Below, piece after piece: positions 8,536-16,500 of a stretch of DNA of 40,621 nucleotides. The translations under genes were made by a program, and so were the position numbers. Each line of letters begins with the position of its first letter. Position 1 is the first letter of the stretch. The notes below the pieces were generated by a model that saw nothing but the letters and a program-made list of their open reading frames with translations, made no database searches and had not been told where the DNA came from. The DNA is from Betaproteobacteria bacterium SG8_41 (lineage in GTDB: Bacteria; Pseudomonadota; Gammaproteobacteria; Burkholderiales; SG8-41), in assembly GCA_001303585.1 (NCBI GenBank), contig LJTT01000029.1, positions 1 to 40,621 of the forward strand, given 5' to 3'.

Positions 8536-9326
8536 GCGGCGTCTATCTCTCTGCGGTGGGTGTGCTGGGGCCGGGTCTGCCGGACTGGCAGGTCGCGCGC
8601 GAAATCCTGGGTGGGCGGCGGGCATATCAGCACGAGCCACCGGCACAGCCCCAGGCCCATATCCTGCCCCCAAACGAGCGTCGACGCGGCGCGAAATCCG
8701 TGCGCTGGGCCGTTGCTGTGGCGCAAGAGGCGCTGAATGGGGCCGGCATCACGGCCGCTGAAGCGGCGACGGTTTTTGCTTCGAGCTCGGGCGACGGTGA
8801 GACCTTGCATCAGATGTGCGAGGCGCTTGCCAGGCCTTTGCGCGAGGTCTCGCCGACCCGTTTTCATAACTCGGTGCACAATGCAGCTGCCGGCTATTGG
8901 AGTATCGGCGCGGGATCGCGGCAGCCGTCGGTGACACTGTGCGCTCACGATGGCTCGTTTGCCGCGGGTCTCATCGAAGCCACGGCGCAGGTGCTCGTGA
9001 ACGGCACGCCGGTGCTCTTCGTTGTCTACGACCTTCCTTATCCACAGCCCCTTGCAGCGGTGCGCAAGATCGGCGAGCCGCTCGCTGCCGCGCTACTTCT
9101 CTCCCCGGAGCCGCGGGCCAGCACGCTCGGCGCGTGGCGAGTTGCCATTTGCGAGGGCGTATCGGCTACGCGTTTCCCGGAAACGCTTCCACCGGGGCTG
9201 TGCGCCAACCCGGCGGCGCACGCGTTGCCGTTGCTTGCCTCGGTCGCGCGGGGCGTGTCGGAGACGGTCACGATCAGCTACGCGAACGGGTGTCATCTCC
9301 AGGTCGAGTCGCAGCCATGGCGGTGA
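8532..9326 (+). CDS. ketosynthase-like chain-length-factor protein
   Basis: This is a 264-residue protein of the short Ketoacyl-synt_2 type found in aryl-polyene clusters. It has a thiolase-fold half (SGVYLSAVGVLGPG at the start, then SSGDGETLHQMCEAL and NSVHNAAAGYWSIGAG) but no catalytic Cys in the usual STACSS context and no His pair. It is therefore more likely a partner or chain-length factor of the active ketosynthase than an independent enzyme. It is translationally coupled to both neighbours: four bases overlap upstream and ten downstream. Confidence 0.78.
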   Translation: MSGVYLSAVGVLGPGLPDWQVAREILGGRRAYQHEPPAQPQAHILPPNERRRGAKSVRWAVAVAQEALNGAGITAAEAATVFASSSGDGETLHQMCEALARPLREVSPTRFHNSVHNAAAGYWSIGAGSRQPSVTLCAHDGSFAAGLIEATAQVLVNGTPVLFVVYDLPYPQPLAAVRKIGEPLAAALLLSPEPRASTLGAWRVAICEGVSATRFPETLPPGLCANPAAHALPLLASVARGVSETVTISYANGCHLQVESQPWR

Positions 9327-9751
9327 GCCATGAGAGGATTGCTGGCCTGATTCCTCATCATGGTGCGATGTGCCTGCTTCACGAGGTATTGCAGGTGGAC
9401 GATGAGGGCATCACTTGCCGTGCCGTCAGCCATCGTAATTCTGACCATCCGCTGCGCGAGGACGGGGTGCTGCCAGCCCTGTCGGGAATCGAGTATGCGG
9501 CTCAGGCAATGGCCGTGCATGGCGCGCTCCGCGAGTCCCGTGGTCCGCGCCCCGGCATGCTGGCAGCCGTGCGTGATGTCGTATTCCGCGTGGAGCGTCT
9601 AGACGATATCCCGGATGACCTCGTGATCACGGCGCGGCGGCTGCTCGATGATTCAAGCCGGCTGATGTACGAATTCGACGTCCGCGCGGGGAATCGGGAG
9701 CTGCTGCGAGGCCGCGCCGTGGTGGTGCTGGGTGCGGGGGGTGCCGTGTGA
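9317..9751 (+). CDS. hotdog-fold dehydratase (ApeP-like)
   Basis: This is a 144-residue hotdog protein resembling the second 3-hydroxyacyl-ACP dehydratase subunit (ApeP, FabA/FabZ family) of aryl-polyene synthesis. The motif LIPHHGAMCLLHEVLQVDD near residue 11 and the central helix LPALSGIEYAAQAMAVHGAL near residue 54 match that family. It probably forms a complex with the 99-residue ApeI-like protein. ATG 9317 overlaps the preceding gene. The last codon and stop overlap a mini-ORF (GTGA) that fills the place where a FabG-type ketoreductase gene would be expected. Confidence 0.8.
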   Translation: MAVSHERIAGLIPHHGAMCLLHEVLQVDDEGITCRAVSHRNSDHPLREDGVLPALSGIEYAAQAMAVHGALRESRGPRPGMLAAVRDVVFRVERLDDIPDDLVITARRLLDDSSRLMYEFDVRAGNRELLRGRAVVVLGAGGAV

Positions 9752-9798
9752 AGGCGGCGTTCGTCATGGGCGACGGTGGCACGGAGGTGATCGTTTGA
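9748..9798 (+). pseudogene. 16-codon mini-ORF, possible ketoreductase remnant
   Basis: A GTG that overlaps the dehydratase stop (GTGA) opens a frame of 16 codons, VKAAFVMGDGGTEVIV, ending in a TGA that overlaps the next start (TTGA). In aryl-polyene operons a FabG-type ketoreductase commonly follows ApeP, and such proteins start with a few basic/hydrophobic residues and a TGG-rich nucleotide loop. The mini-ORF therefore looks like the two outer junctions of a gene whose middle has been lost. This is a guess from position; the peptide is too short to prove ancestry, and it may simply be a spacer carrying the next gene's ribosome-binding site. Confidence 0.3.
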
Positions 9799-10568
9799 GC
9801 AAGCTCGCGGCCATCATTCCGGCCTTCAACGAGGCGCGCACGGTTCGCGATGTCGTAGAGCGCACACTGCGCGAAGTGCCGTGGCTCATCGTGGTGGACG
9901 ACGGCTCGACCGACGGCACTTCGCGGATGCTCGAGGGACTGGCGGTGACGCTATTGCGCAACGAGCGCAACAGCGGCAAGTCTGCAAGCCTTGCGCGCGG
10001 CATGGATCATGCGCTTGGGGAAGGCGCGGAAGCGGTCGTCACGCTGGACGGAGACGGCCAGCATCGTCCCGAAGACATCCCGCGCCTTCTGGCGGCTCAT
10101 CGCAATGACCCGCAAGCGCTCGTGATCGGTTCGCGTTTGCGCGATGGCGCGAACATTCCGCTGGGACGGTATCTTGCCAATCGCTTCGCCAATTTCTGGA
10201 TCGCGTGGGCAGCGGGCCAGCCAATCGCCGACAGCCAGTCGGGCTTCCGCGTTTATCCTGCGGCACAGCTGCGCGACTGCGCGCCACGCCCGGAGCCTGC
10301 TCCCGGGTTCGTATTTGAGAGCGAGATCCTGATTGAGGCAGGGCGCCGGGGAGCGCGGCTGATCGACGTGCCGGTCGCGGCGATCTATCCGGAACGGGCG
10401 CGGCGCAGCCATTTCCGGCCGGTTCTGGACATCCTGCGGATTACGCGCATGGTGGCGTGGAAGCTGCTGTCGCGCGGCCTTTATCTCCCCGGATTGGTGA
10501 GAAGCCTGCAGCGGCCCGCTCGCGATGATGTCGGGGAGGAAGCAGGTGAGCGCGGCGAAGTGCGCTGA
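9795..10568 (+). CDS. GT2 glycosyltransferase, dolichol-phosphate-mannose-synthase-like
   Basis: This is a 257-residue family 2 glycosyltransferase without multiple membrane spans. The GT-A fold is visible in order: LAAIIPAFNEARTVRDVVER (nucleotide-sugar strand), IVVDDGSTDGTS, then VVTLDGDGQHRPEDIP with the metal-binding DGDGQH, and ADSQSGFRVYPA. It probably adds a sugar to the lipid anchor of the polyene. TTG 9795 is the start because an excellent Shine-Dalgarno, GGAGGTGA (9783-9790), lies at the right distance. It is the last gene of the operon; 11 bases after its stop a GGTGATG palindromic repeat begins. Confidence 0.82.
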   Translation: MSKLAAIIPAFNEARTVRDVVERTLREVPWLIVVDDGSTDGTSRMLEGLAVTLLRNERNSGKSASLARGMDHALGEGAEAVVTLDGDGQHRPEDIPRLLAAHRNDPQALVIGSRLRDGANIPLGRYLANRFANFWIAWAAGQPIADSQSGFRVYPAAQLRDCAPRPEPAPGFVFESEILIEAGRRGARLIDVPVAAIYPERARRSHFRPVLDILRITRMVAWKLLSRGLYLPGLVRSLQRPARDDVGEEAGERGEVR

Positions 10569-10579
10569 TCAAGCGAAAA

Positions 10580-10690
10580 GGGTGATGACACGGGGTGATG
10601 ATTAATAGTGATGAGAAATGGCGATAAGCAACTTCGCTTCTGTTGTCGACCCTTATCAACAGTAACCATCACCAGTGTTCATCACCATTT
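10580..10690. repeat. palindromic GGTGATG repeat element, copy 1
   Basis: The left arm has GTGATG-type units spaced about 14 bases apart (GGTGATG, GGTGATG, GTGATG, GCGATA); the right arm has the complement (CTTATC, CCATCACC, TTCATCACCATT). The two arms can pair across a central segment of about 25 bases. Copies with the same plan lie at 38540-38646 and 40511-40621. The element occupies the whole gap between two convergent genes and includes the last base of the TAA stop of the DUF1015 gene region at 10689-10691. Confidence 0.75.
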
Positions 10691-11891
10691 AATCGAGCAC
10701 GTGCGAGACCAGCCCGTCGGCCAGCTTAGGCTCGAACCAGGTGGACTTCGTCGGCATGACCTCGCCTGCTTCGGAAACTGCCATCAAGTCTTCCATGCTG
10801 GTGGGGTAGAAGGCAAAGGCAGCAGCCATCTCGCCGCTGTTTACGCGCTTCTCCAGTTCCGGCAGGCCGCGGATGCCGCCGACGTAGTCGATGCGCTTGT
10901 CGCGGCGCAAATCCTTGATTCCCAGAACGGGTCCGAGCAGGTGGTCGGACAGGAGCCTCACGTCGAGACGGGCCACGGGATCGTTGACGGGAATCAGCTC
11001 GGGCCCGAACTCCGCTCGCTTCGCCGGCTTTACCGGCGCGGGACTGTTCTGGACGGAAAAGTTTTCCCGCACACGCGACAGAAAGGTGCCGGCGTCCAGT
11101 CCGTTCAGGTCGGCCACGACGCGGTTGTAGGCGAGGATCTGCATCTGCTGGTGAGGGAAGATCACCGTGAGGAAGTAGTTGTAGTTTTCCTCTCCGGTGT
11201 GTCCTGGATTGGCGGCGCGGCGGGCAGCGGCAACGCGCGACGCAGCCGCCGAGCGGTGGTGGCCATCGGCGATATACAGGGCGGGCATGGCATCAAAGGC
11301 CCGCGTCAGGCGAGCCTGGGTTTCGCCGTCCCGCACCACCCATAGGGAGTGGCGAACGCCATCGTCAGCGGTGGCGTCTGCATCGGGCGTGCCGGCCGAG
11401 CAGCGAGCCAAAAGGTCATCCGTTTCCTGCGCGCTGGGATACGCGAGCATAACCGGGCCGGTCTGGGCATTGAGCGCCTCTATCTGGCGCACGCGGTCGT
11501 TTTCCTTGTCCGTTTGTGTGTGTTCGTGTTTGCGTATGCGATTGCTGTCATAGTCGGCCACCGAGGCCGCCGCAACGAGGCCGAGTTGCGCGTGCCCGCC
11601 CATGACGATGCGATAGACGTAGTAGCACGGTGCGGGCTCACGGGTGAGGACGCCTTCGCGCAACATGAGACCCAGATTTTCCGCTGCCTTGGCGTAGACC
11701 TGCGGCGCGTAAGGGCTGGTTCCGGCGGGCAGGTCGATCTCGGGCTTCGAGATGTGCAGGAAGCTCCATGGCTTTTTGGCGGCTCGGGCGCGTGCCTCGT
11801 CGGTAGACAGCACGTCGTAGGGCGGGGCGATGACCTCGGCGGCACGGCCGGGGGCCGGGCGCAGGCCGGCGAAGGGTCGGATCATGTGCAT
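10689..11891 (-). CDS. DUF1015 family protein
   Basis: This is a 400-residue protein of the widespread DUF1015 family. It begins MHMIRPFAGLRPAPGRA and has the characteristic blocks IAPPYDVLSTDEARA (about residue 22), FLHISKPEIDLP, VYRIVMGG, ADGHHRSAAA (about residue 215) and YNYFLTVIFPHQQMQIL. The DGHHR motif is reminiscent of ParB/DGQHR-like folds. Members often sit near serine-pathway or dehydrogenase genes, but no such neighbour is present and the function is not known. A TATAAT on the minus strand at 11984-11989 is a possible -10, giving a leader of about 85 bases. Confidence 0.88.
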   Translation of the reverse strand: MHMIRPFAGLRPAPGRAAEVIAPPYDVLSTDEARARAAKKPWSFLHISKPEIDLPAGTSPYAPQVYAKAAENLGLMLREGVLTREPAPCYYVYRIVMGGHAQLGLVAAASVADYDSNRIRKHEHTQTDKENDRVRQIEALNAQTGPVMLAYPSAQETDDLLARCSAGTPDADATADDGVRHSLWVVRDGETQARLTRAFDAMPALYIADGHHRSAAASRVAAARRAANPGHTGEENYNYFLTVIFPHQQMQILAYNRVVADLNGLDAGTFLSRVRENFSVQNSPAPVKPAKRAEFGPELIPVNDPVARLDVRLLSDHLLGPVLGIKDLRRDKRIDYVGGIRGLPELEKRVNSGEMAAAFAFYPTSMEDLMAVSEAGEVMPTKSTWFEPKLADGLVSHVLD

Positions 11892-11985
11892 TTCGGGTTC
11901 CTAAAAAACTTCGTCTTTCGGGGCGCGGGCTGCCGGCACGAAGCTGGATGAAACTTTGCATCCCGCTTTTTTGAAAAACAGCGAT

Positions 11986-12112
11986 TATATCCGGGCCTAT
12001 CCAGTAAGAGGCCGGCCCCGGGACGCCACAAGCGGGGTCTACGGCAGGCAGGTGCCGGTGGACGTGGGTTCGAGCCCCGGATGCAAGCCTAATGCGGGGG
12101 AGACCGGCGTGC
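11986..12112. ncRNA. candidate structured RNA with serial hairpins
   Basis: Read on the plus strand this 127-base segment forms consecutive stems: GGCCT/AGGCC, then GGCCCCG/CGGGGTC (7 bp, one wobble, loop of 12), then CGGCA/TGCCG, then GGG-TTCGAG-CCC, then CCGG/CCGG, with GGTCT/AGACC able to close the last three. The stretch GGACGTGGGTTCGA resembles the T arm of tmRNA, but the acceptor stem and CCA end are absent. The core of a cobalamin riboswitch is also absent. There is no gene downstream on the plus strand; on the minus strand it lies between the small basic protein and DUF1015. The strand is undecided. Confidence 0.3.
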
Positions 12113-12418
12113 CTTGGTGCTCTTTCTCTCCATTGCCATCACTTGCCGCTTTCTGAGTGCCCGGCGGCCGCGGGCTTGGGCATCGAGATCCGGGATCTTC
12201 AATGCCTCAACGATCCGTTTACGGTACTCGCGCGCGTCCTCTATGCGTCTGAAGCTGGCGACCGAAATGGTTTCGCCGTCGCTGGTAAGCGTGACATCGA
12301 ACCATTTGCCGTCCCACTGCTTCTCGGGACTCACGACCACGCGCACGGGATGCGGTATCTTTTCCCCGTTCTCCTTGGATTGCCTGATGATGCGCGCAAG
12401 AAATGCTTTCCGACCCAT
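12089..12418 (-). CDS. small basic protein of unknown function
   Basis: This encodes 109 residues from ATG 12418, which has AAGGGAC at a good distance. An in-frame ATG at 12499 with GGAGGG upstream would give 136 residues, so the start is uncertain. The central part, VVVSPEKQWDGKWFDVTL followed by SDGETISVASFRRIEDA, reads like a three-stranded sheet followed by a helix (AREYRKRIVEAL), a plan that recalls AP2/integrase-type DNA-binding domains. The tail is very basic (ARGRRALRKRQ). A nucleic-acid-binding role is possible but unproven, and I recognise no family with confidence. Confidence 0.55.
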   Translation of the reverse strand: MGRKAFLARIIRQSKENGEKIPHPVRVVVSPEKQWDGKWFDVTLTSDGETISVASFRRIEDAREYRKRIVEALKIPDLDAQARGRRALRKRQVMAMERKSTKARRSPPH

Positions 12419-12683
12419 CGCAAGTCCCTTTGGTAAGATGCGCCCTTTTGTCCAGTTGTGTTCGATTGAATTCACTGCCTTCCGCCTTACGTAATTCATG
12501 GTTTGCCGCCCTCCGCACGCCACGTGGTTTCGTAACTGTTTTAGTGCCTCTTGGCCGCTTGGCGGCGCATGGCTCGGTGCGGCGAGCGGTGAAAGGGGAG
12601 AGCGGTGCGTCGCGCAGCTGATTGCCACCTTCCCGTTCGATTCGCGATCAACTGCGGCCTTCCGTCACCTCGAGAAGCCGCTG

Positions 12684-13169
12684 TCAGAGCCGCTTGAGTG
12701 CGGCCGGTGAGACGAGAACGCTGAATTGCTCGCACCAGATGACGACCGTTTCGTAACGGGAAAGGTCCACGCCTGCGGGTATCGGATAATTCTGGCTACC
12801 CTTAAAGGCCTTTAACCGGCCCAGATCGACGTACATGAGTGTCTCTACTTTGGTCGAGGGCGTGACGTTCTTTTCGGGCACGAGATACACGTGGAATTTC
12901 GGACCCGGCCCCACCTCGAAATCGCTCTCGAGATGCAATAGATTCTGATAGACGGTTACGCCGCCCTTGCCGTAGTGGATCGGGTCCGAGGGGTTGGCGT
13001 GTACGAATGTGCCTCTCGCGACGACCTTTCTGGCGCCGGGGCTCTCGACCCTTTCCATCCCGACGATATCCGCGAGGAAGATGTAAGGGTAGACGAAGAT
13101 CCCAAGCGCAAATCCGGCGGCTGTTCCCAGCAGGCCGCCGATCAGGAACACCACGATGTATTTCCCCAT
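12684..13169 (-). CDS. membrane-anchored DM13 domain protein
   Basis: This is a 161-residue protein with one N-terminal membrane helix (residues about 4-30, GGLLGTAAGFALGIFVYPYI) and a DM13 domain in the periplasm. The domain is recognisable from GTFVHANPSDPIHYGKG (about residue 53), LESDFEVGPGPKFHVYLVP, GRLKAFKGSQNYPIP and VVIWCEQFSVLVSPA. The Cys in VIWCEQF is the conserved DM13 cysteine, proposed in eukaryotic homologues to take part in redox or electron transfer. It stands alone on the minus strand; the gap on its 5' side is filled with repeats. Confidence 0.8.
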   Translation of the reverse strand: MGKYIVVFLIGGLLGTAAGFALGIFVYPYIFLADIVGMERVESPGARKVVARGTFVHANPSDPIHYGKGGVTVYQNLLHLESDFEVGPGPKFHVYLVPEKNVTPSTKVETLMYVDLGRLKAFKGSQNYPIPAGVDLSRYETVVIWCEQFSVLVSPAALKRL

Positions 13170-13215
13170 CTTCGCCCCCTGGTTCGTCGACGTTCATCGG
13201 AGGGTTTCAAAATTC

Positions 13216-13278
13216 GTCAATCGTGAATCGTGAATCGTAAATCGTCAATCGTCAATCGTGAATCGTGAATCGTGAATC
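13216..13278. repeat. nine tandem GTGAATC-type heptads
   Basis: Nine uninterrupted seven-base units run from 13216 to 13278: GTCAATC, GTGAATC twice, GTAAATC, GTCAATC twice, GTGAATC three times. The period is exact and the units vary at one position. They lie just upstream of the DM13 gene, within a 340-base gap that carries no gene. Confidence 0.92.
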
Positions 13279-13280
13279 GG

Positions 13281-13490
13281 AATTTAACTGCAAATGAACG
13301 CAGATCTGCTGGCACAAAAATCCCGAACCCGGAACATTCAACTCCGAACAGCTCTATTCGCCGCCGATGTAACGCCGATACACGCCGATCACAGGGTTGC
13401 GACGCGTGAATCGAGATTCACGCGCGAATGAATACGGTTTTGATTTTCCGTTGTATCTGTGTGCATCTGCGTTTATCCGCGGTTAAGTAC
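13281..13490. repeat. inverted arms with octad repeats and a central palindrome
   Basis: After the heptads the gap contains a left arm (TTAACTGC, AAATGAACGCAGAT) and a right arm near 13459-13489 whose complement is CGCGGATAAACGCAGATGCA, so the two are inverted copies. Between them are direct octads (CGCCGATA, CACGCCGATCAC) at 13372-13391 and a perfect 9-bp palindrome, GCGTGAATC-GA-GATTCACGC, at 13404-13423. That palindrome contains the same GTGAATC unit as the neighbouring heptads. No coding sequence is seen. Confidence 0.65.
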
Positions 13491-13507
13491 GACCTGGCAA
13501 ACGAGCT

Positions 13508-16500
13508 CTAGCTCAGGGCAGTAAAGGCCTCGCGAACCGCGGCGACGCGCGCGCCCATGTCGGGCAATTCGGCCTCGATGCGCAGGCGATCCTGTCCGGC
13601 GAGGCGGTAGTTCTTGCGTGTCTGCACCAGCTTCAGCACCTTGATCGGCTCGATCGGCGGCTTCGGCACGAATTGAAGCTGTATTGCCGAGTCGGTGGCG
13701 TCGATTCGAGCGATGCCGAGTGGTCGACCCATGATGCGCAGGCGGTGGCATTCCACGAGCGTGCGCGCTGGGTCGGGGAGGTTGCCGAAACGGTCGATCA
13801 GCTCCTCGCGCAGCCGCTCAAGCTCATCGAGGTCGTCGCAGTTGGCGAAGCGCTTGTAGAGCACGAGCCGCTCGTGCACGTCGGAGCAGTAATCATCTGG
13901 CAACAGCGCCGGCACATGCAGATTGATCTCGGTCGTGACGCCGAGCGGCGCAGCGAGATCCGGCTCGTGGCCCTGCTTCAGCGAGCGCACGGCGCTGTCA
14001 AGCATGCGCACGTAAAGATTGAACCCGACCTCCTGCATCTCTCCGCTTTGCGATTCGCCCAGAACCTCGCCGGCGCCCCGGATCTCGAGATCATGCATGG
14101 CGAGAAAGAAGCCCGAGCCGAGCTCCTCCATCATCTGGATCGCCTCCAGCCGTTTCCGGGCCTGGCCGGTGATGGCGCCTTCATCGGGTAACAAGAGATA
14201 AGCGTAGGCCTGGTGGTGCGAGCGCCCGACGCGGCCCCGGAGCTGGTGCAGCTGCGCCAGTCCGAACCTGTCGGCGCGGTTGATGATGATGGTATTCGCG
14301 GTCGGAACGTCGATGCCGGTCTCGATGATGGTTGTGCAGAGCAGAACGTTGAAACGCTGCTGGTAGAAGTCGCGCATCACGTGCTCGAGTTCTCGTTCCC
14401 GCATCTGGCCATGCGCAATGAGAATGCGGGCCTCCGGCAGCAATTTCGACAGCGATTCCCCGACGTGCCCTATGGTGTCGATGTCGTTGTGCAGGAAGTA
14501 GACCTGCCCGCCGCGGTTGAGCTCGCGCAGCACTGCCTCGCGGATCAGGGCCTTGTTGTGTCGCTGAACGAAGGTCTTGATCGCGAGCCGGCGCTCGGGG
14601 GCGGTCGCGATAACCGAGAAGTCGCGCAGTCCCTCGAGCGACATTGCCAGGGTGCGCGGTATGGGCGTTGCCGTGAGCGTCAGCACGTCCACTTCGGCCC
14701 GCAGGGCCTTGAGGCGTTCCTTCTGCCGCACGCCGAAACGATGCTCCTCGTCCACGATGACGAGTCCCAGCTTCTGGAACTTGACGTCGCGCTGCAGCAA
14801 CCGGTGTGTGCCGATCGCGATGTCGACCCGCCCCTCCGCAATGCCGGCCAGCGCTGCTGCCTGTTCCTTGTTGGTGCGGAAGCGGGAGAGCTCGGCAATC
14901 CTCACCGGCCAGTCGGCAAAGCGGTCGGAGAACGTGTTGAAATGCTGCTCGGCAAGCAGCGTGGTCGGGACGAGGACCGCGACCTGCTTGCCGTCGGCGA
15001 CGGCGATGAACGCGGCCCGCAGCGCCACTTCCGTCTTGCCGAAGCCAACATCGCCGCAGATCAACCGGTCCATGGGTTTGCCGCTCACCAGGTCCTCCGT
15101 CACGGCATGGATGGCGGCGGCCTGGTCGGCGGTTTCCTCGAACGGGAAGCCATCGCTGAAAGCCTCCACGTCGTGCGGTCTCACCTGAAAGGCGTGGCCG
15201 TGGCGCGCCGCGCGCTGCGCGTAGAGATGGAGCAATTCGGCGGCGGTGTCTCGCACCTGCCTGGCTGCCTTGCGTCGCGCCTTTTCCCACTGTCCGCTGC
15301 CGAGCTCATGCAGCGGCGCCGCTTCTGCCGGGGCGCCGCTGTAGCGGCTGACGAGATGCAGGCTGGACACCGGAACGTAGAGTTTGGCGCCGCGCGCGTA
15401 CTCGAGCATCAGGAACTCCGTCTCGCCCTCACCGAGGTTCATGTTGACGAGCCCCTGGTAGCGCCCGATGCCGTGCTGCTCATGCACCACTGGATCACCG
15501 ACCTTGACCTCGGAGAGATCGCGCAACATTCCCTCGGGTGTGGCGCGCACTGCGCCTTCGCGCTCGCGGCGCGGCCGCGCCTGCAGCGCGTAGAGCTCGT
15601 TTTCCGTGATGATGGAGAGCGGTGGCGCATCGAGCGTGAAGCCTGCGTGCAGCGAACCGATGGCGAGCATGAAGCGCTCGGGTCCTTCAACGAACCGGGT
15701 GTAGTCCTGCGCGAGCGCGGGCGCGAGACCGTGTTGGGCAAGGTATTCGAGCATCGTTTCACGCCGGCCCGCGCCCTCGGCCAGCACCAGTACGCGACCC
15801 TCGAATGAGGCAAGGTAGGAGCGCAGGCGGTGCACAGGGTCGTCGGCTCGCCGTTCCACCGCCAGCGGCGGCAGCGCCGCCGTCGCTAGTGGCGTTCCAG
15901 GTTCCAGGTTCAAGGTTCCGGGTTCATTGTTTCGAATTGGATCGAGCGAGCCATCGGGCCGTGAACTTGGAACTTGGAACTTAGAACTTGGAACCGAATT
16001 GAGTTCGATGCGGGCGAAGGGCTTAATGGCACCGAAGAATTGATCGGTGGTCTGGAACAGCGCCTGCGGCGGCAGCACCGGGTTGGCGCGATCTCCGCGC
16101 AGCATGGCGTAGCGCGCGTGCGTATCGCTCCAGAACTGCTCGATGGCCTGCTGGAGGCCGGGCTGAACGCAAAAGAGGGTGTCTGCTGGAAGATAGTCCG
16201 TGAGGAGTGCGGTCTTGTCGAAGAAAAGCGGCAGGTAGTACTCGATGCCAGCGCTTGCGACGCCCTTGCTCACATTCTTGTAAACGGGGCTGCGCGAGGG
16301 ATCGCCTTCGAACGTCTCGCGGAAATTGCGGCGAAAGCGGGTCTGTCCTTCCTCGTCCAGCGGAAATTCCCGGGCCGGCAGGAGGCGCACCTCGTTGACC
16401 TTGTAGATCGAGCGCTGCGTGTCCACGTCGAAGCTGCGGATGCTCTCGACGATGTCGTCGTCGAGCTCAATGCGATAGGGCACGGCGCTGCCCGTCGGAA

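Noticed and set aside
12035..12085. tmRNA or tRNA 3' end suggested by GGACGTGGGTTCGA
   Set aside because: The T-stem is only partly paired, there is no acceptor stem or CCA, and no D or anticodon arm. Kept only as an undefined structured-RNA candidate.
11986..12112. Cobalamin riboswitch suggested by GCAAGCC followed by GGAGACC
   Set aside because: The conserved core (GCCACTG and the preceding GGGAA-type element) is missing and no gene on the plus strand follows it.
12089..12499. AP2/integrase-type DNA-binding domain in the small basic protein
   Set aside because: The strand-strand-strand-helix order fits loosely but the diagnostic residues are not clear, so no family was assigned.
13216..13278. 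CRISPR-like array
   Set aside because: The units are contiguous heptads without spacers, and no cas gene is present in the window.
14213..15808. Long open frame (531 codons) on the plus strand opposite mfd
   Set aside because: It lies wholly antisense to a well-supported mfd, and its composition is that of a GC-rich shadow frame.
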